Part shown: positions 6,467 to 14,328 of the stretch, piece after piece | Layout: each line of letters opens with the position of its first letter | How positions within the stretch are numbered: position 1 is the first letter of the stretch | NCBI GenBank assembly: GCA_948896875.1 | Contig: CAQUWW010000076.1 | Location: 1-14,523, forward strand | Direction: 5' to 3' | Length of the DNA stretch: 14,523 nucleotides | Source of the DNA: an uncultured Acetatifactor sp. | Lineage (GTDB): Bacteria; Bacillota; Clostridia; Lachnospirales; Lachnospiraceae | Translations under genes and position numbers: made by a program | The notes under the pieces: generated by a model | Seen by the model: only the letters and a program-made list of their open reading frames with translations | What the model was told of the DNA's origin: nothing | Database searches by the model: none

Positions 6467-7291
6467 ATGAAATTTTCTGTGATTACGGTATGCCTGAATC
6501 CGGGAGAAAAGTTGAATGCCACACTGGAAAGTGTGCTGCGGCAGAGCTGCACCGATGTGGAGATTGTACTGAAGGACGGATGCAGTACGGACGGATGCGT
6601 GGAAAAGTGGCAAAGAGAAAACGCATCCCGCCCTGAGGCGGAGCGGGTAAAGATCTATGTGGAAAAGGATTCCGGTATTTACGATGCCATGAATCAGGCG
6701 GTGGCCCACGCGGAAGGGGAGTTTCTGCTTTTCCTGAACTGCGGGGATGTGTTTCCGGACGACGGGGTGCTGGAGCGGACTTTGGCGGTAATAGAGCAGG
6801 AGAGAAAAGCCGGGACGGATATGGACCGGCTGGTGCTTTACGGGGATACCTGCAGTGAGAAGAACGATGTGGTCATTGCGTCCGCGCCTGTTATCAATGG
6901 TTTTACCTGTTATCGGAATATTCCCTGTCATCAGTCCTGCTTTTACAGTGCGGCTCTGTGCAGAGAGAAGCCTTATGATCTGCAGTACAAAATTCGCGGG
7001 GATTACGATCATTTCCTGTGGTGCTTCTACCGGGCGGGAGCCAAAATGCGTCATATGGATTTTCCTGTGGCTTCCTATGAGGGAGGCGGCTTTTCGGAAA
7101 GCAGTGAGAACCGGAAGCGGGATAAGCGGGAGCACAGGCAGATTACTTCGACTTACATGAGCGGAGGGGAGCTGTTCCGATATCGGGCTGTCATGGCTGT
7201 TACGCTGGCACCGCTGCGCAGCGCCATGGCGGAGAGCAGAATTTTCTCCGGGGTGTATCATTGGATCAAGAAAAGCATTTATTCTGTATAA
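6467..7291 (+). CDS. family 2 glycosyltransferase (GT-A fold)
   Basis: This 274-residue cytoplasmic or membrane-peripheral enzyme transfers a sugar from a nucleotide-sugar donor. The N-terminus FSVITVCLNPG (3-13) is the usual GT2 first strand. LKDGCSTDG (35-43) supplies the donor-binding Asp37. DSGIYDAMNQAV (68-79), then FLNCGD (89-94) in the DXD position, is the pattern of the WcaE-like GT2 group. IPCHQS (152-157) and IRGDYDHFLW (177-186) are the acceptor-side and catalytic-base motifs of the same group. There are no transmembrane helices apart from a mildly hydrophobic stretch near 240-250. ATG 6467 has AGGAG 11 nt upstream. Colanic-acid-like exopolysaccharide or wall glycan synthesis would suit the group, but no polysaccharide cluster is visible here, so the product is unknown. 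Confidence 0.85.
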   Translation: MKFSVITVCLNPGEKLNATLESVLRQSCTDVEIVLKDGCSTDGCVEKWQRENASRPEAERVKIYVEKDSGIYDAMNQAVAHAEGEFLLFLNCGDVFPDDGVLERTLAVIEQERKAGTDMDRLVLYGDTCSEKNDVVIASAPVINGFTCYRNIPCHQSCFYSAALCREKPYDLQYKIRGDYDHFLWCFYRAGAKMRHMDFPVASYEGGGFSESSENRKRDKREHRQITSTYMSGGELFRYRAVMAVTLAPLRSAMAESRIFSGVYHWIKKSIYSV

Positions 7292-7355
7292 AATAGGGAA
7301 TAATCCATGCATCTCTATAAAGTGGCTTAAAACATGTTGTTTTATAACAGGAAAA

Positions 7356-7693
7356 CAAAAAAGCTTTTCGCCAAGAAATCTTAGATATATGACTCAATTT
7401 TATCAAATGTATACTAAAATTGTGCCACAAGATGTGGCGCAAATGGATGACAATAAAATTATGCCACAAGTCGTGGCAAAATTGAACAATGATGAAATTA
7501 GTCCACAAATAGTGGATGAATTGTGTTCTAATTTTTATTGGAGTTGGGTAACGGCTTTGCTTTTGTTGGACGTGAATATAGATTGGAGATAGGAAAGACA
7601 GAGCAGGAGAATCCTACGATTGGGCTGTATCCGGCAGACTTCAAAAGTTCTTTGCCAACGATTGCAGAGATTGAGCAGCAGTTGAGAAATTAA
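7356..7693 (+). pseudogene. collapsed remnant of a YhcG/DUF1016-type PDDEXK nuclease gene
   Basis: Two reading frames hold recognisable pieces of one protein family. One frame (about 7356 to 7528) reads SFSPRNLRYMTQFYQMY, like the DUF1016 N-terminal domain, then three 13-residue repeats with a PQ(x)VA-type core. A second frame opens at 7532 with FLLELGNGFAFVG and REYRLEIG, which normally precede the PDDEXK core. It then jumps to ENPTIGL and to FKSSLPTIAEIEQQL, ending at TAA 7691-7693. In intact members well over 100 residues separate the first two blocks, and the catalytic Asp and Glu-X-Lys lie between REYRLEIG and ENPTIGL. All of that is missing. The gene has suffered a frameshift and at least three internal deletions and cannot make an active nuclease. 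Its AT-rich base composition differs from its neighbours, which suggests acquired DNA. The family call rests on remembered motifs. Confidence 0.65.
7416..7532 (+). repeat. three tandem 39-nt repeats with palindromic cores
   Basis: Units at 7416-7454, 7455-7493 and 7494-7532 encode KIVPQDVAQMDDN, KIMPQVVAKLNND and EISPQIVDELCSN. Each holds a short palindrome: GCCAC/GTGGC in the first two and TCCAC/GTGGA in the third, with a 5-nt loop. The third unit is the most diverged. The repeats lie within the nuclease remnant and fit an in-frame expansion of a helical linker. Confidence 0.75.
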
Positions 7694-7777
7694 AGTTTAT
7701 GACAGATAATTAAATCGTGTTTTCAGATGGAGCACAGAAATATTCAAATAATCTGACAATTCGCCAAAAAGTTATTA

Positions 7778-7806
7778 TTTACAAACTGACCGAAATGTTG
7801 TATAGT
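7778..7806 (+). promoter_or_regulatory. sigma-A promoter of gltBD
   Basis: TTTACA (7778-7783) is followed after exactly 17 nt by TATAGT (7801-7806). Transcription would start near 7812, giving a leader of about 148 nt to the gltB ATG. No other promoter candidate in the 668-bp gap is as good. Bases 7694-7777 show nothing else. Confidence 0.75.
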
Positions 7807-7816
7807 ATGAAAAACG

Positions 7817-7859
7817 AAGACGCAATGGAGCGCGATGAGGGCTTTATTGCGTCTTTTTT
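7817..7859 (+). terminator. terminator-like hairpin at the 5' end of the gltB leader
   Basis: AAGACGCAAT (7817-7826) pairs perfectly with ATTGCGTCTT (7846-7855), and a run of six T spans 7854-7859. The 19-nt loop can fold a little further (AGC/GCT). It begins only about 5 nt after the predicted transcription start and lies about 100 nt before gltB. It could be an attenuator controlling gltBD, or a terminator for readthrough from upstream that also stabilises the 5' end of the gltB mRNA. Confidence 0.65.
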
Positions 7860-7868
7860 CATTATAAG

Positions 7869-7910
7869 AAAGTCCGTCCTCAGATGGACATGGAATCAGA
7901 ACGGTGTCGA
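7869..7910 (+). repeat. leader repeat, copy 2 (shared with the kinase/ABC-F leader)
   Basis: This block matches 321-363 in 33 of 43 hand-aligned columns in the same orientation, with GGAATCAGAACG exact. Here it lies just after the terminator-like hairpin and ends 49 nt before the gltB ATG. Part can fold as GTCC/GGAC (7872-7889). Function unknown. Confidence 0.5.
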
Positions 7911-7959
7911 AGAAGAGCTGAAAGCGTGAAACCGGAAAAGGAGCAGGAGGAACCATAGT

Positions 7960-10900
7960 ATGTTTGATGCAAAAAAAGAGGGACCGCAGGCATCTCTGTA
8001 TCGGGAAGAATTTGAGCATGACAACTGCGGGATCGGCGCGTGTGTGAATATCAAAGGGAAGAAGAGCCGGGCCACGGTGGTGAATGCCCTGAAAATTGTG
8101 GAGAATCTGGAACACAGAGCCGGCAGAGATGCCGAGGGCAAGACCGGTGACGGCGTGGGGATTCTGACCCAAATTCCCCATAAATTTTTTGCCAGGGTGA
8201 CAAAGCCCCTGGGCATCGAGCTCGGCGGGGAGAGAGAATATGGCGTGGCTTTTGTCTTCTTTCCTCAGGAGGAACTGCGCCGGAATCAGACGAAGAAAAT
8301 GTTCGAGATTATCGTGGAGAAGGAGGGGCTGGAATTCCTGGGCTGGAGAGAGGTTCCCACTTTTCCAAATGTGCTTGGGCACAAAGCGGTGGAATGTATG
8401 CCCCACATTATGCAGGGATTCGTGAAAAAGCCGGCGAATGTGGAAAAGGGGCTCGCCTTTGACCGCAGGCTGTACATAGCCAGGCGCCTTTTTGAGCAGT
8501 CCTCGGAGGATACCTATGTGGTGTCTTTCTCCAGCAGGACCATTGTGTACAAGGGAATGTTCCTTGTGGGGCAGCTGCGCACCTTCTATGCGGACCTGCA
8601 GAGCGAGGACTATGAATCCGCCATTGCCATGGTACATTCCCGCTTTTCCACCAATACGAATCCCAGCTGGGAACGGGCCCATCCCAATCGGCTCATGGTA
8701 CATAACGGCGAGATCAACACCATTCGCGGTAATGCGGACAAGATGCTGGACAGAGAGGAGAATATGGAATCCCAGTATCTGAAAGGTCAGATGCACAAGG
8801 TGCTGCCGGCCATCAGCAAGACGGGTTCCGACTCTGCCATGCTGGACAATACCCTGGAATTCCTTGTGATGAGCGGCATGGACCTTCCTCTTGCGGTGAT
8901 GATTGCCATTCCGGAGCCCTGGGCCAACGACAAGGCCATGTCCCAGACAAAGCGGGATTTCTACCAATATTATGCCACAATGATGGAGCCCTGGGACGGG
9001 CCGGCCTCCATTCTCTTCTCAGATGGAGATATCATGGGGGCGGTGCTGGACCGCAATGGCCTGCGGCCTTCCCGGTATATGATTACGGAGGATGATACAT
9101 TGATCCTGTCTTCGGAGGTGGGGGTGCTGGATGTGGATCCGGCGACGATCCGGCTGAAGGAGCGGCTGCGCCCCGGCAAGATGCTGCTGGTAGATACGGT
9201 GCAGGGGAAAGTGATTTCCGACGAGGAGCTGAAAGAGAAATATGCTTCCAGACAGCCGTACGGGGAATGGCTGGACAATAACCTGGTCTTCTTAAAAGAC
9301 CTGACCATTCCCAATCAGCGTGTGCCAGAGTATACTGCCGAGGAGAGGCAGAGGATGCAGAAGGCCTTCGGTTACACCTATGATGAGCTGAAAACCAGCA
9401 TTCTGCCGATGGCGAAAAACGGAGCGGAAGCCACGGCGGCCATGGGTGTGGACACACCGCTGCCGGTGCTGAGCAGGTCCATCCATCCCCTGTTCCATTA
9501 TTTTAAGCAGCTGTTTGCCCAGGTGACCAATCCGCCAATAGACGCCATCAGAGAGGAGATTGTCACCTCCACCACAGTCTACATAGGGACCGAGGGAAAT
9601 ATTCTGGAGGAGACCCCCAAAAACTGTAATGTGCTGCGGGTCAACAATCCCATTCTGACCAACACGGATTTGCTGAAAATCAAGAGTATGAAGGCGGAAG
9701 GCTTCAAGGTGGAAGTGGTCCCCATCACTTATTATAAGAATACCAGTCTGGAGCGGGCCATCGACAGGTTGTTCGTGGAAGTGGACCGGGCCTATCGGGA
9801 CGGGGTGAACATATTGATTCTGTCTGACCGGGGCGTGGATGAGAATCATGTGCCGATTCCTTCTCTGCTGGCGGTATCCGCCCTGAACCAGTATCTGGTG
9901 CGGACGAAGAAGAGAACCCGTGTGGCGCTGATTCTGGAGTCCGGGGAGCCCAGAGAGGTCCATCATTTTGCAACGCTTTTGGGGTATGGAGCCTGTGCGG
10001 TCAATCCTTACCTGGCCCAGGAGACCATTAAGGAGCTGATAGATGACAAGCTGCTGGATAAGGATTATTACGCGGCGGTCAATGATTACAACAATGCGGT
10101 GCTTCATGGCATTGTGAAGATTGCTTCCAAAATGGGAATCAGTACCATTCAGTCCTATCAGGGCTCCCGGATTTTCGAGGCCATCGGCATTGACCCGGAG
10201 GTGATTAGCAAATATTTCAGCAATACTGTCTGCCGGGTGGGCGGCATGACTTTAAAGGACCTGGAAAGACAGGTGGATACCCTTCACTCTCAGGCCTTTG
10301 ACCCGCTGGGACTGGGAAATGACCTGACCCTTGACAGTCCCGGACACCATAAGATGAGAAGCGGCGGAGACCAGCATCTGTACAATCCCCAGACCATTCA
10401 CATGCTGCAGGAATCCACCAGAAGAGGGGATTACGGCATGTTTAAGCAGTATACCGCCCTGGTGAACGACGAACACTCCGTGAAAAACCTTCGGGGGTTG
10501 ATGGAGTTCAATTATCCGAAGAAGAAAGTGCCCCTGGAAGAAGTGGAGCCGGTGGAAAGTATCGTGACGCGATTCAAGACCGGTGCCATGTCTTACGGTT
10601 CTATCTCCAAAGAGGCCCATGAGACGCTGGCCATAGCCATGAACCGCCTGCACGGCAAGAGCAATTCCGGCGAGGGCGGAGAGGAGGCGGAGCGACTGGT
10701 GATGGGACCGGACGGACAGGACCGGTGCTCCGCCATCAAACAGGTGGCCAGCGGGCGTTTCGGCGTCACAAGCCGTTATCTGGTCAGCGCGAAGGAAATC
10801 CAGATCAAGATGGCCCAGGGGGCGAAGCCCGGCGAGGGCGGACATCTTCCCGGGGGAAAGGTATATCCCTGGATTGCCAGAACCAGGCATTCCACACCGG

Positions 10901-12504
10901 GGGTTTCCCTGATTTCGCCGCCTCCTCATCATGATATCTATTCCATTGAGGACCTGGCCCAGCTGATCTATGACTTGAAAAATGCAAATAAAGAGGCGCG
11001 GATATCCGTAAAGCTGGTGTCCGAGGCCGGCGTCGGAACCGTGGCGGCCGGCGTGGCCAAAGCGGGAGCCCAGGTGATTCTGGTGTCCGGGTACGACGGA
11101 GGAACCGGCGCGGCCCCCAGAAGTTCCATCCACAATGCGGGACTGCCCTGGGAGCTGGGGCTGGCGGAGACCCACCAGACCTTGATCATGAACGGGCTGC
11201 GGAGAAAGGTGCGCATAGAGACAGACGGAAAGCTGATGAGCGGACGGGATGTGGCCATTGCGGCCATACTTGGAGCGGAAGAATTCGGCTTTGCCACGGC
11301 GCCCCTTGTGACACTGGGCTGTGTCATGATGCGGGTCTGCAACCTGGACACCTGCCCTGTGGGGGTGGCCACTCAGAATCCGGAGCTTCGTAAAAATTTC
11401 CGTGGAAAACCGGAGTATGTGGAAAATTTCATGAAATTTATCGCACAGGAGCTGCGGGAGTATATGGCTGCTCTGGGCGTGCGTACCGTGGACGAACTGG
11501 TGGGCCGTACGGATCTGCTGAAGATGAGAGAGGATCTGGACCCGGGATTAAAGGCGGTGGACCTGACACAGATCCTGTCCGGTTCCCGGGAAGGCGGCCA
11601 GAAGATCACCTTTGATCCCAGACAGGTATATGATTTCCAGCTGGAGAAGACGCTGGATGAGAAGGTTCTGCTGAAACAGTTGAAGAAAGCCATCGAGTCC
11701 GGCCAGAAGAAATGCATGGAAGTGGATGTCTCCAATACGGACAGGACCTTCGGCACCATTCTGGGAAGCGAGATTACGAAGGTCCTGGGTGACCATGTGG
11801 AAGAGGATTCCTATCATGTATTGTGCAGAGGAGCAGGCGGACAGTCCTTCGGCGCCTTTATTCCCCAGGGCCTTACGCTGGAGCTGGTGGGAGACAGCAA
11901 TGATTATTTCGGCAAGGGACTGTCGGGAGGCAAGCTGATTGTGTATCCTCCCCGGGGCAGCCGCTTTGAGCCTTCGGAAAATATCATCATCGGAAATGTG
12001 GCCCTGTACGGCGCCACCAGCGGAAAGGCATTCATCAACGGCGTGGCGGGAGAACGATTCTGCGTGCGGAATTCGGGAGCCATGGCGGTGGTGGAAGGCG
12101 TGGGCGACCACGGCTGCGAGTACATGACCGGCGGCCGGGTGGTGGTGCTGGGCCGCACCGGGAAAAACTTCGCGGCCGGAATGAGCGGCGGCATCGCTTA
12201 TGTGCTGGACGAGGGCAATGATCTATACAGGCGCCTGAATAAGGAGATGGTATCCTCCAGCGAGATTACCTCCAAATATGACGTTCTGGAACTGAAAGGC
12301 ATGATTCAGGAGCATGTGGCGCTGACCAACTCCGCGAAGGGGAAAGAGATTCTGGACCACTTTGAAGATTACCTGCCGAAGTTCAAGAAAATCATTCCTC
12401 ATGATTACGCCAGGGTCCTGAAGACCATCGTGCAGATGGAGGAAAAGGGACTGAGCGCGGAACAGGCCCAGATCGAAGCCTTCTACGCCAACACGAGGAA
12501 GTAG
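7960..12504 (+). CDS. gltB: glutamate synthase (NADPH) large subunit
   Basis: This 1514-residue protein is full length for the family. It hydrolyses glutamine, channels the ammonia and makes glutamate from 2-oxoglutarate on FMN. The N-terminal class II amidotransferase domain starts at Cys23 (HDNCGIGAC), so a 22-residue propeptide would be removed to expose the nucleophile. HNGEI (248-252) is part of its glutamine site. A central domain follows, then the FMN-binding synthase barrel from about 830, including GAMSYGSISKEAH near 876 and SGYDGGTGAAP near 1045. Cysteines 1121, 1127 and 1132 (C-X5-C-X4-C) bind the 3Fe-4S cluster. The C-terminal glycine-rich GXGXG helix domain runs from about 1270 to 1450. 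ATG 7960 follows AGGAGG (7945-7950). gltD lies 152 bp downstream. Regulation is suggested by the leader hairpin at 7817-7859; no GltC-type regulator gene is in the window. Confidence 0.97.
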   Translation: MFDAKKEGPQASLYREEFEHDNCGIGACVNIKGKKSRATVVNALKIVENLEHRAGRDAEGKTGDGVGILTQIPHKFFARVTKPLGIELGGEREYGVAFVFFPQEELRRNQTKKMFEIIVEKEGLEFLGWREVPTFPNVLGHKAVECMPHIMQGFVKKPANVEKGLAFDRRLYIARRLFEQSSEDTYVVSFSSRTIVYKGMFLVGQLRTFYADLQSEDYESAIAMVHSRFSTNTNPSWERAHPNRLMVHNGEINTIRGNADKMLDREENMESQYLKGQMHKVLPAISKTGSDSAMLDNTLEFLVMSGMDLPLAVMIAIPEPWANDKAMSQTKRDFYQYYATMMEPWDGPASILFSDGDIMGAVLDRNGLRPSRYMITEDDTLILSSEVGVLDVDPATIRLKERLRPGKMLLVDTVQGKVISDEELKEKYASRQPYGEWLDNNLVFLKDLTIPNQRVPEYTAEERQRMQKAFGYTYDELKTSILPMAKNGAEATAAMGVDTPLPVLSRSIHPLFHYFKQLFAQVTNPPIDAIREEIVTSTTVYIGTEGNILEETPKNCNVLRVNNPILTNTDLLKIKSMKAEGFKVEVVPITYYKNTSLERAIDRLFVEVDRAYRDGVNILILSDRGVDENHVPIPSLLAVSALNQYLVRTKKRTRVALILESGEPREVHHFATLLGYGACAVNPYLAQETIKELIDDKLLDKDYYAAVNDYNNAVLHGIVKIASKMGISTIQSYQGSRIFEAIGIDPEVISKYFSNTVCRVGGMTLKDLERQVDTLHSQAFDPLGLGNDLTLDSPGHHKMRSGGDQHLYNPQTIHMLQESTRRGDYGMFKQYTALVNDEHSVKNLRGLMEFNYPKKKVPLEEVEPVESIVTRFKTGAMSYGSISKEAHETLAIAMNRLHGKSNSGEGGEEAERLVMGPDGQDRCSAIKQVASGRFGVTSRYLVSAKEIQIKMAQGAKPGEGGHLPGGKVYPWIARTRHSTPGVSLISPPPHHDIYSIEDLAQLIYDLKNANKEARISVKLVSEAGVGTVAAGVAKAGAQVILVSGYDGGTGAAPRSSIHNAGLPWELGLAETHQTLIMNGLRRKVRIETDGKLMSGRDVAIAAILGAEEFGFATAPLVTLGCVMMRVCNLDTCPVGVATQNPELRKNFRGKPEYVENFMKFIAQELREYMAALGVRTVDELVGRTDLLKMREDLDPGLKAVDLTQILSGSREGGQKITFDPRQVYDFQLEKTLDEKVLLKQLKKAIESGQKKCMEVDVSNTDRTFGTILGSEITKVLGDHVEEDSYHVLCRGAGGQSFGAFIPQGLTLELVGDSNDYFGKGLSGGKLIVYPPRGSRFEPSENIIIGNVALYGATSGKAFINGVAGERFCVRNSGAMAVVEGVGDHGCEYMTGGRVVVLGRTGKNFAAGMSGGIAYVLDEGNDLYRRLNKEMVSSSEITSKYDVLELKGMIQEHVALTNSAKGKEILDHFEDYLPKFKKIIPHDYARVLKTIVQMEEKGLSAEQAQIEAFYANTRK

Positions 12505-12510
12505 AGACCC

Positions 12511-12526
12511 GCGGAACTGGAATAAA
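12511..12526 (+). repeat. 16-bp direct repeat, left copy
   Basis: GCGGAACTGGAATAAA lies 6 nt after the gltB stop and recurs exactly at 12628-12643. The pair brackets 101 bp that is mostly the hairpin 12535-12629. It fits a duplication made when the hairpin element inserted, or a repeat internal to the element. Confidence 0.8.
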
Positions 12527-12534
12527 TAAAAACA

Positions 12535-12629
12535 GCATATGCCCATACGGTACCCAGATTCATTTGCGGACGCATCACTAAGCGGCCGAAAATGAATCTC
12601 AGAGGTCAGGGTATCGGATGGGCATATGC
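12535..12629 (+). ncRNA. long bulged hairpin between gltB and gltD, structural copy 2
   Basis: The outer stem pairs 12535-12555 with 12609-12629 (21 positions, 19 Watson-Crick), with GCATATGCCCAT facing ATGGGCATATGC. A 9-nt bulge on the 3' side (12600-12608, CAGAGGTCA) follows, then an inner stem 12556-12569 with 12586-12599 (13 of 14) and a 16-nt loop. No U-tract follows, so it is not a terminator. GGAACT starts at 12630, leading into AATAAAG and the GAGGAG of gltD. The architecture matches 507-595 closely. In the mRNA it could stabilise gltB or set the gltB:gltD ratio. Confidence 0.7.
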
Positions 12630-12643
12630 GGAACTGGAATAAA
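12628..12643 (+). repeat. 16-bp direct repeat, right copy
   Basis: This exact copy of 12511-12526 overlaps the last 2 bp of the hairpin's 3' arm and leads straight into the gltD ribosome binding site GAGGAG (12644-12649). Removing one copy plus the intervening 101 bp would leave a compact gltB-gltD junction of about 35 nt with a normal ribosome binding site. Confidence 0.8.
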
Positions 12644-12656
12644 GAGGAGCAGAAAA

Positions 12657-14150
12657 ATGGGAAAACCAACCGGTTTTATGGAATATAAGAGGGAAGTCAG
12701 CAGGTCTCAGGAGCCTGCAGAACGGATCAGACACTTTCAGGAATTTCATGAGCATCTGCCCAGAGAAGAGCAGCAGCTTCAGGGGGCGCGATGCATGGAA
12801 TGCGGCGTGCCATTCTGTCAGTCGGGCATGATGCTCTGTGGCATGGCCAGCGGATGTCCGCTGCACAATCTCATTCCGGAGTGGAATGATCTGGTGTATA
12901 CCGGCAACTGGCAGCAGGCTTATAGCCGGCTGAAAAAGACCAATAATTTCCCGGAATTTACCTCCAGGGTATGTCCCGCGCTCTGCGAGGCGGCATGTAC
13001 CTGCGGGCTGAACGGGGATCCTGTGGCCACGAAGGAAAATGAGTATGCCATCATTGAAAATGCCTATGCGCAGGGATATGCGGCGCCGAATCCTCCCAAA
13101 GTGCGCACCGGAAAAAGAGTGGCTGTGGTGGGAAGCGGCCCTTCCGGCCTGGCAGCGGCGGATCAGCTGAATAAACGGGGACACTTGGTGACGGTGTTCG
13201 AGCGTTCCGATCGTGTGGGCGGCCTGCTGATGTACGGCATTCCGAATATGAAGCTGGAGAAGCAGATTGTGGACAGAAAGCGGAGGGTGATGGAGGAAGA
13301 GGGCGTTACCTTTGTCACAGGTGTGGATATAGGCAGGAAAATGAAGGCGGAGCAGCTGCTGAAAGACTTTGACAGAGTCATCTTAGCCTGCGGCGCCTCC
13401 AGCCCCCGGGATATTCAGGCGCCCGGACGGGATGCGAAAGGAATTTATTTTGCGGTGGACTTCCTGAAGGCCAATACGAAAAGCCTGCTGGATTCCGATT
13501 TTGCGGACCAGAAATATGTGGACACCAAAGATAAGAATGTGATCATCATCGGCGGAGGGGACACAGGGAATGACTGTGTGGGGACTTCCATCCGCCACGG
13601 GGCAAAGAGTGTGACTCAGATTGAAATGATGCCAAAGGCGCCGGATAAACGTGCCGAGAATAATCCCTGGCCGGAATGGCCGAAGGTCTGCAAGACCGAT
13701 TACGGTCAGGAGGAGGCTATCGCGGTATATGGGCACGATCCCCGGATTTATGAATCTACCGTGAAGGAATTCCTGAAAGACAAGGAAGGAAATCTGACGG
13801 CGGTGAAGATTGTAAAGCTTGCCTGGGAGAAGGATGCGGCCACCGGGCGGATGAGCATGAAAGAAATTGCCGGAAGCGAAGAGATACTGGAAGCGGATAT
13901 CGTGCTGATCGCGGCAGGATTTTTAGGAGCAGAGCGCTATGTGGCGGAAGCTTTCGGGGTGGAGCTGAACCAGCGGAACAATGTGAAGACAGAAGAGGGC
14001 AAATATCAGACCAGCATGGACAATGTTTTTGTCACCGGGGATATGCACAGAGGACAGTCTCTGGTGGTCTGGGCCATCCGGGAGGGCCGGGAGGCGGCCA
14101 GAGCCGTGGACGAAAGCCTGATGGGCTATTCGGGGCTGGCCATACAGTAA
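12657..14150 (+). CDS. gltD: glutamate synthase (NADPH) small subunit
   Basis: This 497-residue subunit takes electrons from NADPH through FAD and 4Fe-4S clusters to GltB. The N-terminal cysteine-rich domain has CMECGVPFC (46-54), Cys61, Cys67, then CPALCEAACTC (106-116). The FAD dinucleotide fold is at GSGPSG (159-164), ending with VGGLLMYGIPN (187-197). The NADPH fold is at GGGDTGND (299-306), and the FAD-closing motif FVTGDMHRGQS is near 458-468. The frame is open from 12618, but that ATG lies inside the hairpin arm. ATG 12657 has GAGGAG at 7 nt and begins MGKPTGFMEYKR, the usual GltD start. It forms one enzyme with gltB upstream and ends 193 bp before the convergent pdxT. No strong terminator follows; ACCCA/TGGGT at about 14170-14192 is a weak candidate. 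Confidence 0.96.
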   Translation: MGKPTGFMEYKREVSRSQEPAERIRHFQEFHEHLPREEQQLQGARCMECGVPFCQSGMMLCGMASGCPLHNLIPEWNDLVYTGNWQQAYSRLKKTNNFPEFTSRVCPALCEAACTCGLNGDPVATKENEYAIIENAYAQGYAAPNPPKVRTGKRVAVVGSGPSGLAAADQLNKRGHLVTVFERSDRVGGLLMYGIPNMKLEKQIVDRKRRVMEEEGVTFVTGVDIGRKMKAEQLLKDFDRVILACGASSPRDIQAPGRDAKGIYFAVDFLKANTKSLLDSDFADQKYVDTKDKNVIIIGGGDTGNDCVGTSIRHGAKSVTQIEMMPKAPDKRAENNPWPEWPKVCKTDYGQEEAIAVYGHDPRIYESTVKEFLKDKEGNLTAVKIVKLAWEKDAATGRMSMKEIAGSEEILEADIVLIAAGFLGAERYVAEAFGVELNQRNNVKTEEGKYQTSMDNVFVTGDMHRGQSLVVWAIREGREAARAVDESLMGYSGLAIQ

Positions 14151-14328
14151 CCCTCCATATACCCAGCTCTCTTTACGTGGGTTTCCATAAGAATGATTCG
14201 GACTTTTATAGTAGCCCTTCCTCCATTCAGCCGTATCATATCGTATGGACCCCCCACGTCAAGACACCGACCCTGGGAAGCGGGTCTGGCGTTCGGCAGG
14301 TTCGGAGTGTGTGAAAAAATACGAAATA

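Noticed and set aside
7416..7532. Possible CRISPR array
   Set aside because: The three repeats are directly adjacent without spacers, keep a reading frame and encode a peptide repeat.
7717..7929. 70-codon frame before gltB
   Set aside because: It spans the gltB promoter and the terminator-like hairpin and has no ribosome binding site.
7744..8967. 407-codon - strand frame opposite gltB
   Set aside because: It is a shadow of the well-supported gltB and its leader. It is rich in His, Gly and Arg with no recognisable motif and no ribosome binding site.
10252..11175. 307-codon - strand frame opposite gltB
   Set aside because: It lies opposite the conserved FMN domain of gltB, has no family motif, and its composition is typical of antisense reading.
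12618..12656. Upstream in-frame ATG for gltD
   Set aside because: The ATG lies in the 3' arm of the hairpin and the added residues do not resemble a GltD start. ATG 12657 has GAGGAG at good spacing.
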